A stretch of 64,000 bases of DNA from contig NZ_AP028669.1 of NCBI RefSeq assembly GCF_041154485.1, positions 2,480,001 to 2,544,000 of the forward strand, given 5' to 3'. Source of the DNA: Variovorax sp. V93. Lineage in GTDB: Bacteria; Pseudomonadota; Gammaproteobacteria; Burkholderiales; Burkholderiaceae_C. Under the pieces are notes generated by a model that ran no database searches, was not told where the DNA came from, and saw nothing but the letters and a program-made list of their open reading frames with translations. The position numbers and the translations under genes are program-made. Shown here piece by piece: positions 31,585 through 39,854 of the stretch. Each line of letters begins with the position of its first letter. The stretch's first letter is position 1.

Positions 31585-32409
31585 ATGCATGACGACACGG
31601 TTCCCGACGAAGTGCCGCCGCGCAAGCGCCGCAAGGGCATCTACATACTGCCGAACCTGTTCACGCTCGCCGCGCTGTTCGGCGGTTTCTATTCGGTCGT
31701 GATGGCGATGAACGCGCGCTTCGATCTTGCGGCGCTGGGCGTCTTCGCGGCAATGATCCTCGACAGCCTGGACGGCCGGGTGGCCCGCATGACCAACACG
31801 CAGAGCGCGTTCGGCGAGCAGATGGATTCGCTGTCCGACATGGTGTCGTTCGGCGCCGCTCCTGCACTCATCGCCTACGAATGGTCGCTCAAGGGCCTGG
31901 GCCGATGGGGCTGGATTGCGGCCTTCGTGTACTGCGCCTGCGCGGCGCTGCGGCTGGCGCGCTTCAACGTCAATACCGGCGTGGTCGACAAGCGCTGGTT
32001 CCAGGGGCTGCCGTCGCCGGCCGCGGCCGCATTGGTGGCCGGCTTCATCTGGCTCATGACCGAGTGGGGCAAGCGCGGCGGCGAGGTGCTGTATCTCTCG
32101 TGGACGCAGATCACGTGGATCACCTTCGCGTTCACACTCTATGCCGGGCTTTCGATGGTCACCAATGCGCCGTTCTACAGCTTCAAGGACGTCCAGATGA
32201 AGAAGAGCGTGCCTTTCGTGGTGATCGTGCTCATCGCGCTCGGCATCGCGGTCATCAATATCCATCCGCCCACGGTGCTTTTCGGCCTGTTCGTGGCCTA
32301 TGGCCTGAGCGGCTATGTGGTCTACGCCTGGCGCAAGGCCAAGGGGCAGCAGGCGAGCGTGATCAGCACTTCGACCGAAGAGCCCGACGAGCGGGGCTTG
32401 CATAACTGA
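31585..32409 (+). CDS. pssA: CDP-diacylglycerol-serine O-phosphatidyltransferase
   Basis: 274 residues from the ATG at 31585 (MHDDTVPDEVPPRKRR), with GGAGG 9 nt upstream; the open frame above it is the untranslated terminator region. The CDP-alcohol phosphatidyltransferase motif reads DSLDGRVARMTNTQSAFGEQ and continues MDSLSD. Several membrane helices follow. It makes phosphatidylserine, the precursor of phosphatidylethanolamine. Its place between ilvC and leuA is the usual Burkholderiales order. Confidence 0.95.
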   Translation: MHDDTVPDEVPPRKRRKGIYILPNLFTLAALFGGFYSVVMAMNARFDLAALGVFAAMILDSLDGRVARMTNTQSAFGEQMDSLSDMVSFGAAPALIAYEWSLKGLGRWGWIAAFVYCACAALRLARFNVNTGVVDKRWFQGLPSPAAAALVAGFIWLMTEWGKRGGEVLYLSWTQITWITFAFTLYAGLSMVTNAPFYSFKDVQMKKSVPFVVIVLIALGIAVINIHPPTVLFGLFVAYGLSGYVVYAWRKAKGQQASVISTSTEEPDERGLHN

Positions 32410-32419
32410 AGCCGGCTTG

Positions 32420-32428
32420 TGCTACATT
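32420..32428 (+). promoter_or_regulatory. Extended -10 promoter candidate for the leuA leader
   Basis: TGCTACATT forms an extended -10 element (TGn plus TACATT) 11 nt before the leader-peptide ATG. TTGCAT at 32398-32403 could be a -35 box, with a long 19-bp spacer. If correct, the leader mRNA would have only a few nucleotides before its start codon. Confidence 0.4.
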
Positions 32429-32438
32429 CACAACCCTC

Positions 32439-32495
32439 ATGACCAAGATTTCGCTGCTGGCCCTACTAGCCCTCCCTCACGGGCGGAGACGGTAG
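32439..32495 (+). CDS. Leucine-rich leader peptide of the leuA operon
   Basis: An 18-codon frame encodes MTKISLLALLALPHGRRR and ends in TAG. Five of residues 6-12 are leucine, two of them encoded by adjacent CTA codons, which are very rare in this GC-rich genome. A strong terminator hairpin follows 21 nt after the stop codon, and leuA starts 99 nt after it. This is the layout of a leucine attenuation leader: slow translation at the CTA pair when charged leucyl-tRNA is low would let transcription continue. I found no ribosome site with good spacing, so near-leaderless translation is possible. Confidence 0.85.
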   Translation: MTKISLLALLALPHGRRR

Positions 32496-32516
32496 CGCAC
32501 GCGCAAATCCCTCACC

Positions 32517-32554
32517 ACGGCCCGTTCGCACCAGCAACGGGCCGTTTGTCTTTT
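32517..32554 (+). terminator. Attenuator terminator upstream of leuA
   Basis: ACGGCCCGTT (32517-32526) and AACGGGCCGT (32536-32545) form a perfect 10-bp stem with a 9-nt loop, followed by TTGTCTTTT. An upstream segment ACGGGC at 32479-32484, just after the leucine codons of the leader peptide, can pair with GCCCGT at 32520-32525 and so act as the antiterminator strand. Confidence 0.85.
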
Positions 32555-32594
32555 GGGGTTGCTGGTTGATTCCAACCATCACAGAGAAATCGAC

Positions 32595-34298
32595 ATGCTG
32601 AAGCAACCTCAAGCCAAATACCGCGCATTCGCCCCGATCGGCCTCAAGGACCGCACCTGGCCCGATGTCGTGCTGACCAAGGCCCCGATCTGGCTGTCGA
32701 CCGACCTGCGCGACGGCAACCAGGCGCTGGTCGAGCCGATGGACATCGCCCGCAAGATGCGGATGTTCGAGACGCTCGTGGCCATCGGCTTCAAGGAAAT
32801 CGAGGTCGGCTTTCCCTCCGCCTCGCAAGTCGAGTTCGACTTCGTGCGCAAGCTGATCGAGGAAGACCGCATTCCCGACGACGTGACGATCCAGGTGCTG
32901 ACGCAGGCGCGCGACCACCTCATTGCGCGCACCTTCGAATCACTGCAGGGCGCGCCGCGCGCCATCGTCCACCTCTACAACGCCGTGGCGCCGGTGATGC
33001 GCCGCGTGGTGCTCGGCATGGACGAAGACCAGATCGTCGAACTCGCGAGCAGCCATGCGCGCATGTTCAACGAATTCGCCGCCAAGCAGCCGGGCACGCA
33101 GTGGACCTTCCAGTATTCGCCCGAAATGTTCTCGGGCACGGATGTCGTGTTCTCCAAGCGCGTGGTCGATGCCGTGACGCAGGTCTGGGCGCCGACGCCA
33201 GAGCGCAAGTGCATCGTCAACCTGCCCACCACGGTCGAGCATTCCACGCCGAACATCTTTGCCGACATGATCGAGTGGATGCACCGCAACCTTGCGCGCC
33301 GCGATTCGATCGTGCTGTGCGTGCACCCGCACAATGACCGCGGCACCGGCACGGCGGCCGGCGAACTGGCGCTGATGGCAGGCGCCGAGCGCATCGAGGG
33401 CTGCCTGTTCGGCAACGGCGAGCGCACCGGTAATCTCGACCTCGTGAACGTCGCGCTCAACCTCTACACCCAGGGTGTTTCGCCCGAACTCGACTTCTCG
33501 AACATCGACGAGATCCGCGCGACGGTCGAGCACTGCAACCAGATCCCGGTGCATCCGCGCCACCCGTATGTGGGCGACCTCGTCTACACCTCGTTCTCCG
33601 GCTCGCACCAGGATGCGATCAAGAAGGCCTTCGCGGCACGCAAGGACGGCGATATCTGGGACATGCCCTACCTGCCCATCGACCCCAAGGACGTGGGCCG
33701 CAGCTACGAGGCCGTGATCCGCGTCAACAGCCAGTCGGGCAAGGGCGGCATGGCCTACCTGCTCGAGAGCGAGTACGGCCTCGAGATGCCGCGCCGCCTG
33801 CAGATGGAGTTCATGCAGACCGTGCAGCGCGTGATGGACGTGGCCGGCAAGGAACTCACCGCCGCCGACCTCTGGGAACTGTTCGTGCGCGAATACGGCC
33901 TCGAGGCCGCGCATTCGCTGCAGCACCGCGTGATCGAGGAAGAAGGCGAGGGCGCCAGCGCCTCGGTGGTGCTGCGCGGCGACCTGCCCTGGAACGGCGA
34001 GATCCGCGCCATCGAAGGCCGCGGCAACGGGCCGATCGACGCCTTCACGCAGGCGCTGAGCAAGGCCACCGGCCATTCCGTGCGCGTGATGGACTACCAC
34101 CAGCACGCCATCGGCGCGGGCGCCGATGCCAGGTCGGTAGCGTACCTCGAGCTGCGCGTGGACGAGGCCCAGACGCTGTTCGGCGTGGGCATCGACGCGA
34201 ACGTGATCTCCGCTTCGCTGAAGGCCATCGTCTCGGGCGTGCAGCGCGCGCGGACCCGCGGCGCGCACAGCGCACAATCGGTGGTTGAGCTCGCCTGA
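32595..34298 (+). CDS. leuA: 2-Isopropylmalate synthase, long (type 2) form
   Basis: 567 residues from the ATG at 32595 ([16 protein letters not shown]). The HMGL-like TIM barrel shows [15 protein letters not shown] and the metal-binding [17 protein letters not shown]-terminal LeuA regulatory domain follows ([24 protein letters not shown] in outline) for leucine feedback. It condenses acetyl-CoA with 2-oxoisovalerate, the first step of leucine synthesis. This longer form resembles the actinobacterial and fungal enzymes. It lies directly behind the leucine attenuator and 50 bp ahead of a second, different synthase. Confidence 0.94.
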   Translation: MLKQPQAKYRAFAPIGLKDRTWPDVVLTKAPIWLSTDLRDGNQALVEPMDIARKMRMFETLVAIGFKEIEVGFPSASQVEFDFVRKLIEEDRIPDDVTIQVLTQARDHLIARTFESLQGAPRAIVHLYNAVAPVMRRVVLGMDEDQIVELASSHARMFNEFAAKQPGTQWTFQYSPEMFSGTDVVFSKRVVDAVTQVWAPTPERKCIVNLPTTVEHSTPNIFADMIEWMHRNLARRDSIVLCVHPHNDRGTGTAAGELALMAGAERIEGCLFGNGERTGNLDLVNVALNLYTQGVSPELDFSNIDEIRATVEHCNQIPVHPRHPYVGDLVYTSFSGSHQDAIKKAFAARKDGDIWDMPYLPIDPKDVGRSYEAVIRVNSQSGKGGMAYLLESEYGLEMPRRLQMEFMQTVQRVMDVAGKELTAADLWELFVREYGLEAAHSLQHRVIEEEGEGASASVVLRGDLPWNGEIRAIEGRGNGPIDAFTQALSKATGHSVRVMDYHQHAIGAGADARSVAYLELRVDEAQTLFGVGIDANVISASLKAIVSGVQRARTRGAHSAQSVVELA

Positions 34299-34348
34299 CG
34301 CCGTCCCCGCCGTACGCGCAAGGTGTAAATGAACCAAGGAGATCCACG

Positions 34349-35887
34349 ATGACCGACCAACTCATTATTTTCGACACCACCTTGCGCGACGGCGAGCAGT
34401 CGCCGGGCGCTTCGATGACGCGCGACGAGAAGATGCGCATCGCCAAGCAGCTCGAACGGCTCAAGGTCGACGTCATCGAAGCCGGCTTTCCAGCCAGTTC
34501 GAACGGCGACTTCGAGGCCGTCAGGGCCATTGCCAACGCCATCAAGGATTCGACGGTGTGCGGCCTGTCGCGCGCCAACGACCGCGACATCTCGCGCGCG
34601 GCCGAGGCGCTCAAGGGCGCGGCGCGCGGGCGCATCCACACCTTCATCGCGACCTCGCCGCTGCACATGGAAAAGAAGCTGCGCATGTCGCCCGACGAAG
34701 TGCACGAGCAGGCGAGGCTCGCCGTGCGCTTTGCGCGCAACCTCGTGTCCGACGTGGAGTTCAGCCCCGAGGACGGCTACCGCAGCGATCCCGACTTTCT
34801 CTGCCGCGTGCTGGAGACCGTGATCAACGAGGGCGCCACCACCATCAACGTGCCCGACACCGTGGGCTACGCCATTCCCGAGCTCTATGGCAACTTCATC
34901 AAGATGCTGCGCGAGCGCGTGCCCAACAGCGACAAGGCCATCTGGTCGGTGCACTGCCACAACGACCTCGGCATGGCGGTGGCCAACTCGCTGGCGGGCG
35001 TGAAGATCGGCGGTGCGCGCCAGGTGGAGTGCACGATCAACGGCCTGGGCGAGCGTGCGGGCAACTGCTCGCTCGAGGAAGTGGTGATGGCGGTCAAGAC
35101 GCGCAGGGACTACTTCGGCCTCGACATCAATATCGACACACGGCACATCGTGGCCGCGAGCCGCATGGTGAGCCAGACCACCGGCTTCGTGGTGCAGCCC
35201 AACAAGGCCGTGGTGGGCGCGAACGCCTTCGCGCACGCCTCGGGCATTCACCAGGACGGCGTGCTCAAGGCCCGCGACACCTACGAGATCATGCGGGCCG
35301 AAGACGTGGGCTGGGCCGCCAACAAGATCGTGCTGGGCAAGCTCAGCGGCCGCAATGCATTCAAGCAGCGGTTGCAGGAACTGGGTGTGACCATGGCCAG
35401 CGAGGCCGACATCAACACGGCCTTCATGCACTTCAAGGAACTGGCCGACCGCAAGTCCGAAATTTTCGACGAGGACATCCTTGCGCTGGTCAGCGCGGAA
35501 GAGCACTCGAACGTTGACGAACAGTTTGCTTTTGTCTCGCTCTCGCAGCACAGCGAAACCGGCGAACGTCCCCAGGCCAAGGTTGTCTTCACCGTTCAGG
35601 GCAAGGAAGTCACCAGTGAATCCGACGGAAATGGCCCGGTTGATGCTTCTCTCAAGGCCATCGAATCGCACGTCAAGAGTGGCGCGGAAATGGTGCTTTA
35701 CTCGGTCAATGCGATAAGTGGCTCGACAGAAAGCCAAGGAGAGGTTACAATTCGGTTACAAAATGCGGGGCGGGTGGTCAACGGTGTCGGGGCAGATCCG
35801 GACATCGTGGTTGCGTCGGCAAAGGCTTATTTGAGTGCGCTCAACAAGTTACAGAGCCAAGCTGAGAAAGTGGCGGCACAAGGTTAG
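34349..35887 (+). CDS. leuA: 2-Isopropylmalate synthase, standard (type 1) form
   Basis: 512 residues with the standard bacterial LeuA layout: [17 protein letters not shown] at the N-terminus, [17 protein letters not shown] as metal site, [12 protein letters not shown] as the catalytic HxH-type region and a C-terminal leucine-binding domain. An AAGGAG ribosome site lies 6 nt before the ATG. It follows the long-form synthase by 50 bp and probably shares the attenuated transcript. Because a citramalate synthase can look similar, the substrate of one of the two enzymes could differ, though the sequence fits isopropylmalate synthase well. Confidence 0.92.
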   Translation: MTDQLIIFDTTLRDGEQSPGASMTRDEKMRIAKQLERLKVDVIEAGFPASSNGDFEAVRAIANAIKDSTVCGLSRANDRDISRAAEALKGAARGRIHTFIATSPLHMEKKLRMSPDEVHEQARLAVRFARNLVSDVEFSPEDGYRSDPDFLCRVLETVINEGATTINVPDTVGYAIPELYGNFIKMLRERVPNSDKAIWSVHCHNDLGMAVANSLAGVKIGGARQVECTINGLGERAGNCSLEEVVMAVKTRRDYFGLDINIDTRHIVAASRMVSQTTGFVVQPNKAVVGANAFAHASGIHQDGVLKARDTYEIMRAEDVGWAANKIVLGKLSGRNAFKQRLQELGVTMASEADINTAFMHFKELADRKSEIFDEDILALVSAEEHSNVDEQFAFVSLSQHSETGERPQAKVVFTVQGKEVTSESDGNGPVDASLKAIESHVKSGAEMVLYSVNAISGSTESQGEVTIRLQNAGRVVNGVGADPDIVVASAKAYLSALNKLQSQAEKVAAQG

Positions 35888-35940
35888 GTGACAGGCGGTT
35901 CTTGTTATTCGATTGAAGAACAGGTCGCAAGTAACTGATA

Positions 35941-35969
35941 TTGCGTGCCTTTTTTGATTTGGATACACT
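35941..35969 (+). promoter_or_regulatory. Sigma70-like promoter candidate for pbpG
   Basis: TTGCGT (35941-35946) and TACACT (35964-35969) are separated by exactly 17 bp, in the AT-rich gap 35888-36002 upstream of the endopeptidase gene. Confidence 0.5.
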
Positions 35970-36002
35970 GCGGTTCTCATTTTCGCCGCTGGAGATTTAA
36001 TA

Positions 36003-37187
36003 ATGTCTGAAACCCGCCCCCGCCGAGTTTCCAGCCAGCGGTTCTTGCCCGCAGTCAAATTCGTCGCCGTCGCGCTCTGCGCCACGGCGTTTTTGCTGTC
36101 CGGTGCACAGGCCGCCAAGAAGGAAAAAACAACCGCAGCCAAGACCGCCGTGGCCAAGAAGGCCGCAGGACCGGTGCCGGTCGAAGTCAAGCGTTCTGCC
36201 AAGGCGCCGCGTGGCGCCAAGGTCGCCGATCGAAGCGAGAAGGTCGTCCGTGGCGGCCGCAACGTGGTGGCTTCCATTCGCCAGAAGAACGGCAAGACGG
36301 TGGTTGCCGTGCAACGCCGTTCGGTGGTCCGCGTCGAGACGCCGGCACGCCAGTCCTTCGGGCAACTGGCCGGCCTGCACGGAACCGATGACGCACTCGA
36401 CCTGAAATCGAGCGTGGCGCTCGTGATCGACCAGGACACGCATGAAGTGCTGTTCAGCAAGAACGACCATGCGGTGCTTCCGATCGCGTCGCTCACCAAG
36501 CTGATGACCGGCCTCCTGATCAGCGAAGCGCATCTTCCGAACGACGAGCTGATCACCATCACCCAGGACGACGTGGATACCGAGAAGGGCAGCCGTTCGC
36601 GCCTGACGGTCGGCACCACGCTGTCGCGCGGCGAGCTCCTGCACCTGGCCCTGATGTCGAGCGAAAACCGCGCGGCGCATGCACTGGGCCGCACCTATCC
36701 CGGCGGCCTCGCAACCTTCGTGAGCATCATGAACGCCAAGGCAAAGATGCTCGGCATGAAGGACACGCGCTACGTGGAACCCACCGGCCTGTCGAGCCGC
36801 AACCAGTCGAGCGCGCAGGACCTCGCCCTGCTCGTCAATGCCGCCTATTCCGACGCCACGGTGCGCTCGCTGTCGACCTCGCCTGAATACCAGGTCGAGG
36901 TGGGCAACCGCGTGCTGCAGTTCAACACGACCAACCGTCTCGTGAAGAGCCCGGATTGGGAAATTGGCGTGCAGAAGACGGGCTACATCTCCGAAGCCGG
37001 CCAGTGCCTCGTGATGCAGGCCAAGGTGGCGGGGCGCAAGCTGATCATGGTGTTCCTGGATTCGGCCGGCAAGTTCAGCCGCATTGCCGATGCGGAACGC
37101 GTTCGCCGCTGGGTCGAGGCCACGCACGCTTCGACGGGCTCGCCGGCTGCATCGCGCAGCACGTCGGCCTACCAGGTCGCCGGTTGA
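36003..37187 (+). CDS. pbpG: D-alanyl-D-alanine endopeptidase (PBP7 type)
   Basis: 394 residues. A signal peptide (FVAVALCATAFLLSGAQA) is followed by a Lys/Ala-rich linker of about 80 residues and an S11 peptidase domain with the three penicillin-binding motifs: S163-LTK166, S220-E-N222 and K325-TG. It cleaves peptidoglycan cross-links in the periplasm. The basic linker before the catalytic domain is longer than in E. coli PBP7. A good promoter-like sequence lies upstream, so it is probably transcribed on its own. Confidence 0.93.
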   Translation: MSETRPRRVSSQRFLPAVKFVAVALCATAFLLSGAQAAKKEKTTAAKTAVAKKAAGPVPVEVKRSAKAPRGAKVADRSEKVVRGGRNVVASIRQKNGKTVVAVQRRSVVRVETPARQSFGQLAGLHGTDDALDLKSSVALVIDQDTHEVLFSKNDHAVLPIASLTKLMTGLLISEAHLPNDELITITQDDVDTEKGSRSRLTVGTTLSRGELLHLALMSSENRAAHALGRTYPGGLATFVSIMNAKAKMLGMKDTRYVEPTGLSSRNQSSAQDLALLVNAAYSDATVRSLSTSPEYQVEVGNRVLQFNTTNRLVKSPDWEIGVQKTGYISEAGQCLVMQAKVAGRKLIMVFLDSAGKFSRIADAERVRRWVEATHASTGSPAASRSTSAYQVAG

Positions 37188-37257
37188 TCGGCTGGCCGCC
37201 CTGAGCAGGGCGCGTTGGCAGGCAGCAGGGCCGCGGCGCGGCCCGCTGGCGGGGTCG

Positions 37258-38103
37258 TCAGCCTGCCACGGAGCCTGAAGTGCCGCTTGTGCTGGCCGCC
37301 GCGGAACCCGTCGAGGCCGCCGCTCCAGCATCCTTGTAGCCAAGCGCCCCCGAGATTTCGTTGGCCGTGGCCTGCAGCTTGGGCAGCCATCCTTCGTCGA
37401 GCCGGTCCGCAGGTGCGGAAATCGACAATCCCGCCACCAGTTTGCCCTGGTCGTCGTAGATGCCGGCGGCCATGCAGCGCACGCCCAGTTCGAGCTCCTC
37501 GTTGTCGCGCGCAATGCCGTACTGGCGCGCCTTCGACAGCTCGCGCTCGAGTGCGGGCAACTGCGTGATGCTGTTGCGCGTGTGGCCGGCCAGGCCGGTT
37601 CGCGTGGCGTAGCTGCGCACGCGCTGCGGATCATCGGCCGCCAGGAACAGCTTGCCGGTGGAGGTCAGGTGCAGGGCAGCCCGCCCGCCGATGGCGCGCA
37701 CCACCTGCATGCCCGAACGCTCGCTGTACGAGCGCTCGATGTAGACGATTTCGTCGCCCTGGCGCATGCTGAGGTTGACGGGCTGCTGGGTGAGCTTGTG
37801 CAGCTCGCGCATCGGCCCCAGGGCGGCGTCGCGCACGTTGAGCCGGCCCTTGACCAGGTTGCCGAGTTCCAGCAGCCGCATGCCGAGCCGGTAGCTGCCG
37901 GCCTCGGGCCGATCGACAAAACGGCCGACCGCCAGGTCGTTGAGGATGCGGTGGGTGGTGGAGGGGTGCAGGCCCGTCTTCTCGCTGATTTCCTTCAGCG
38001 AAATGGCCTCCTCGCGCGAGGCGAGCACGTCGATCAGCGCGAACATGCGCTCGATCACCTGGATGACTGGAACGGCAGGAACGTCGGATTGGTTTTTTCT
38101 CAT
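37258..38103 (-). CDS. IclR family transcriptional regulator
   Basis: 281 residues. The N-terminal winged helix (RMFALIDVLASREEAISLKEIS, TGLHPSTTHRILNDLAVGRFV) is followed by the IclR effector domain with RAIGGRAALHLTSTGKLFLA and YGIARDNEELELGVRCMAAGIYD. The C-terminal 25 residues are an Ala/Ser/Thr/Gly-rich tail. The effector and targets are unknown. It is upstream of no obvious catabolic gene; its neighbours are the N-degron transferases (bpt, aat) on the same strand, 30 bp away. Confidence 0.92.
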   Translation of the reverse strand: MRKNQSDVPAVPVIQVIERMFALIDVLASREEAISLKEISEKTGLHPSTTHRILNDLAVGRFVDRPEAGSYRLGMRLLELGNLVKGRLNVRDAALGPMRELHKLTQQPVNLSMRQGDEIVYIERSYSERSGMQVVRAIGGRAALHLTSTGKLFLAADDPQRVRSYATRTGLAGHTRNSITQLPALERELSKARQYGIARDNEELELGVRCMAAGIYDDQGKLVAGLSISAPADRLDEGWLPKLQATANEISGALGYKDAGAAASTGSAAASTSGTSGSVAG

Positions 38104-38133
38104 GGCGCGATGCGGTGTGGACCGGGCGCCATT

Positions 38134-38883
38134 TTACCTTGTGAAATCAGATGGTGCTTGCCAGCGTCCGTCGATCAGCAGTTCGTGCGGCGCAAAGCGC
38201 GCCTTGTAGTTCATCTTGGCGCTGCCTTCGATCCAGTAGCCGAGATAGACGTGCGGCAGGCCGAGCTTGCGCGCCTGCTCGATCTGCCACATCACGCTGT
38301 AGGTGCCGTAGCCTGCGCTGCTGTCGGGTTCGTAGAAGGTGTAGACCGCAGAAATGCCGTCGTTCAGCACATCGAGTATCGACACCATCTTGAGCGCGCC
38401 GGCCGTGCCGTCGGGCAGTGCCTCGCGGAATTCGACGAGCCTGGAGTTGACGCGGCTCTGCAGCAGGAACTGGGTGTACTGGTCGATGCTGTCGTGGTCC
38501 ATGCCGCCGCCGGCGTGGCGGCCGGTCTGGTAGCGCAGATAGAGCTTGTAGTGCTCTGGCACGAAGCACAGCTTGAGCACGCGCGCCAGCAGGTTCTGGT
38601 GCTGCTTCACGGCGCGGCGCTGGCTGCGGCTGGGGTGGAAGCTGTTGACCAGCACGCGCAGCGGTATGCAGGCGCGGCAACCGTCGCAGTAGGGCCGGTA
38701 GGTGAACATGCCGCTGCGCCGGAAGCCGCTGAGCACCAGGTCGGAGTAGGCGTCGTTGTGGATCAGATGGCTGGGCGTGGCCACCTGCGAGCGGGCCTGG
38801 CGGTCCGGCAGGTAGCTGCAGGGGTAGGGCGCCGTCGCGTAGAACTGCAGCGTGTGAAGCGGAAGATCCTTGAGGTGCGTCAC
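38134..38883 (-). CDS. bpt: Aspartate/glutamate leucyltransferase (ATE-like, Bpt)
   Basis: 249 residues from the GTG at 38883 ([17 protein letters not shown]). The ATE-type marks are [19 protein letters not shown], the [12 protein letters not shown] cysteine cluster and [22 protein letters not shown]. In proteobacteria such proteins transfer leucine to N-terminal Asp or Glu, tagging the protein for ClpS/ClpAP. The GTG overlaps the aat stop by 4 bp (GTGA). Confidence 0.93.
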   Translation of the reverse strand: MTHLKDLPLHTLQFYATAPYPCSYLPDRQARSQVATPSHLIHNDAYSDLVLSGFRRSGMFTYRPYCDGCRACIPLRVLVNSFHPSRSQRRAVKQHQNLLARVLKLCFVPEHYKLYLRYQTGRHAGGGMDHDSIDQYTQFLLQSRVNSRLVEFREALPDGTAGALKMVSILDVLNDGISAVYTFYEPDSSAGYGTYSVMWQIEQARKLGLPHVYLGYWIEGSAKMNYKARFAPHELLIDGRWQAPSDFTR

Positions 38884-39635
38884 GTCGGTCCGGAAGGTCG
38901 CGCGGAAAGGAGTTCTGCCCAGTATACGGGCTCGAAATGCCACTGTGGCCCCTGTTGTTCCCGGGCCCTCGCGACGTGCGCGACGAAGCGGCTGCGCGAT
39001 ATTTCGCGGGCTCCCAGGCTGGCCAGATGGGAGGTGTTCTGCTGGCAGTCGATCATCTTCACCTGGAAGCGGCGGCACAGGCACACCAGCGCGGCCAGCG
39101 CGATCTTGGAGGCGTCCGGACGGCGCGTGAACATTGATTCGCCGAACACCGCGCGCCCCAGCCCCACGCAGTAGAGGCCGCCCGCGAGCTTGCCGTCGAT
39201 CCAGGTTTCCACGCTGTGCGCGTGGCCGGCCCGGTGCATCGCCATGTAGGCCTGCACCATGTCCGGCACGATCCAGGTGCCCGATTGGCCGGTGCGCGGC
39301 GATTGCGAGCAGGCCGCGATGACCGAGGCGAAGTCATGGTCGATCCGCACCTCGCAGCCGGCGGTCTGCGTGAAGCGGGCCAGGGTCTTGCGCAGCGACC
39401 TGTGGAGCCTGAATTCGGCCACCTGCAGCACCATGCGGGGGTCGGGGCTCCACCAGAGAATCGGCTGGTCTTCGCTGAACCAGGGGAACACGCAGCGGCC
39501 GTAGGCGTGCACCAGGGTGTCGACGTCGAGCGCGCCGCCGGCGGCGAGCAGGCCGGGTACGGGGTCGTGCTCGCCCCAGGCGGAGGCGGGGTCGGGCAGC
39601 GCGTCGCCGGGTTCGAGCCAGGGCAGTTGTTGCAT
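38880..39635 (-). CDS. aat: Leucyl/phenylalanyl-tRNA-protein transferase
   Basis: 251 residues from the ATG at 39635 ([16 protein letters not shown]), the standard N-terminus. Marks are [37 protein letters not shown] and [18 protein letters not shown]. It transfers Leu or Phe from tRNA to N-terminal Arg or Lys, a route to ClpS-dependent degradation. It is followed directly by bpt in the same operon, so both leucyl-transfer branches are made together. Confidence 0.95.
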   Translation of the reverse strand: MQQLPWLEPGDALPDPASAWGEHDPVPGLLAAGGALDVDTLVHAYGRCVFPWFSEDQPILWWSPDPRMVLQVAEFRLHRSLRKTLARFTQTAGCEVRIDHDFASVIAACSQSPRTGQSGTWIVPDMVQAYMAMHRAGHAHSVETWIDGKLAGGLYCVGLGRAVFGESMFTRRPDASKIALAALVCLCRRFQVKMIDCQQNTSHLASLGAREISRSRFVAHVARAREQQGPQWHFEPVYWAELLSARPSGPT

Positions 39636-39854
39636 GGCCGTAGGTATACACGGCTTCGCCCGCGCTTCGGCCGAGGCCGGAAAAATGCCCATCCTGCAGC
39701 GGGAAGGCAAACGATTGCAGCCCGCGCGCCACAGGCGCCGCCCGTGAAGCGCACAAGACTATCCGAAGCCCATATAGTGCTGCTTCCCATTCGCACTCCA
39801 TACGGACCCGCCGGGCCAGCGTTGCCCGGTACCGGCCTGCCCAAGAGGACCACG

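Noticed and set aside
37190..37257. Terminator after pbpG
   Set aside because: GGGCCGC-GGC-GCGGCCC forms a stem but has no T run on either strand.
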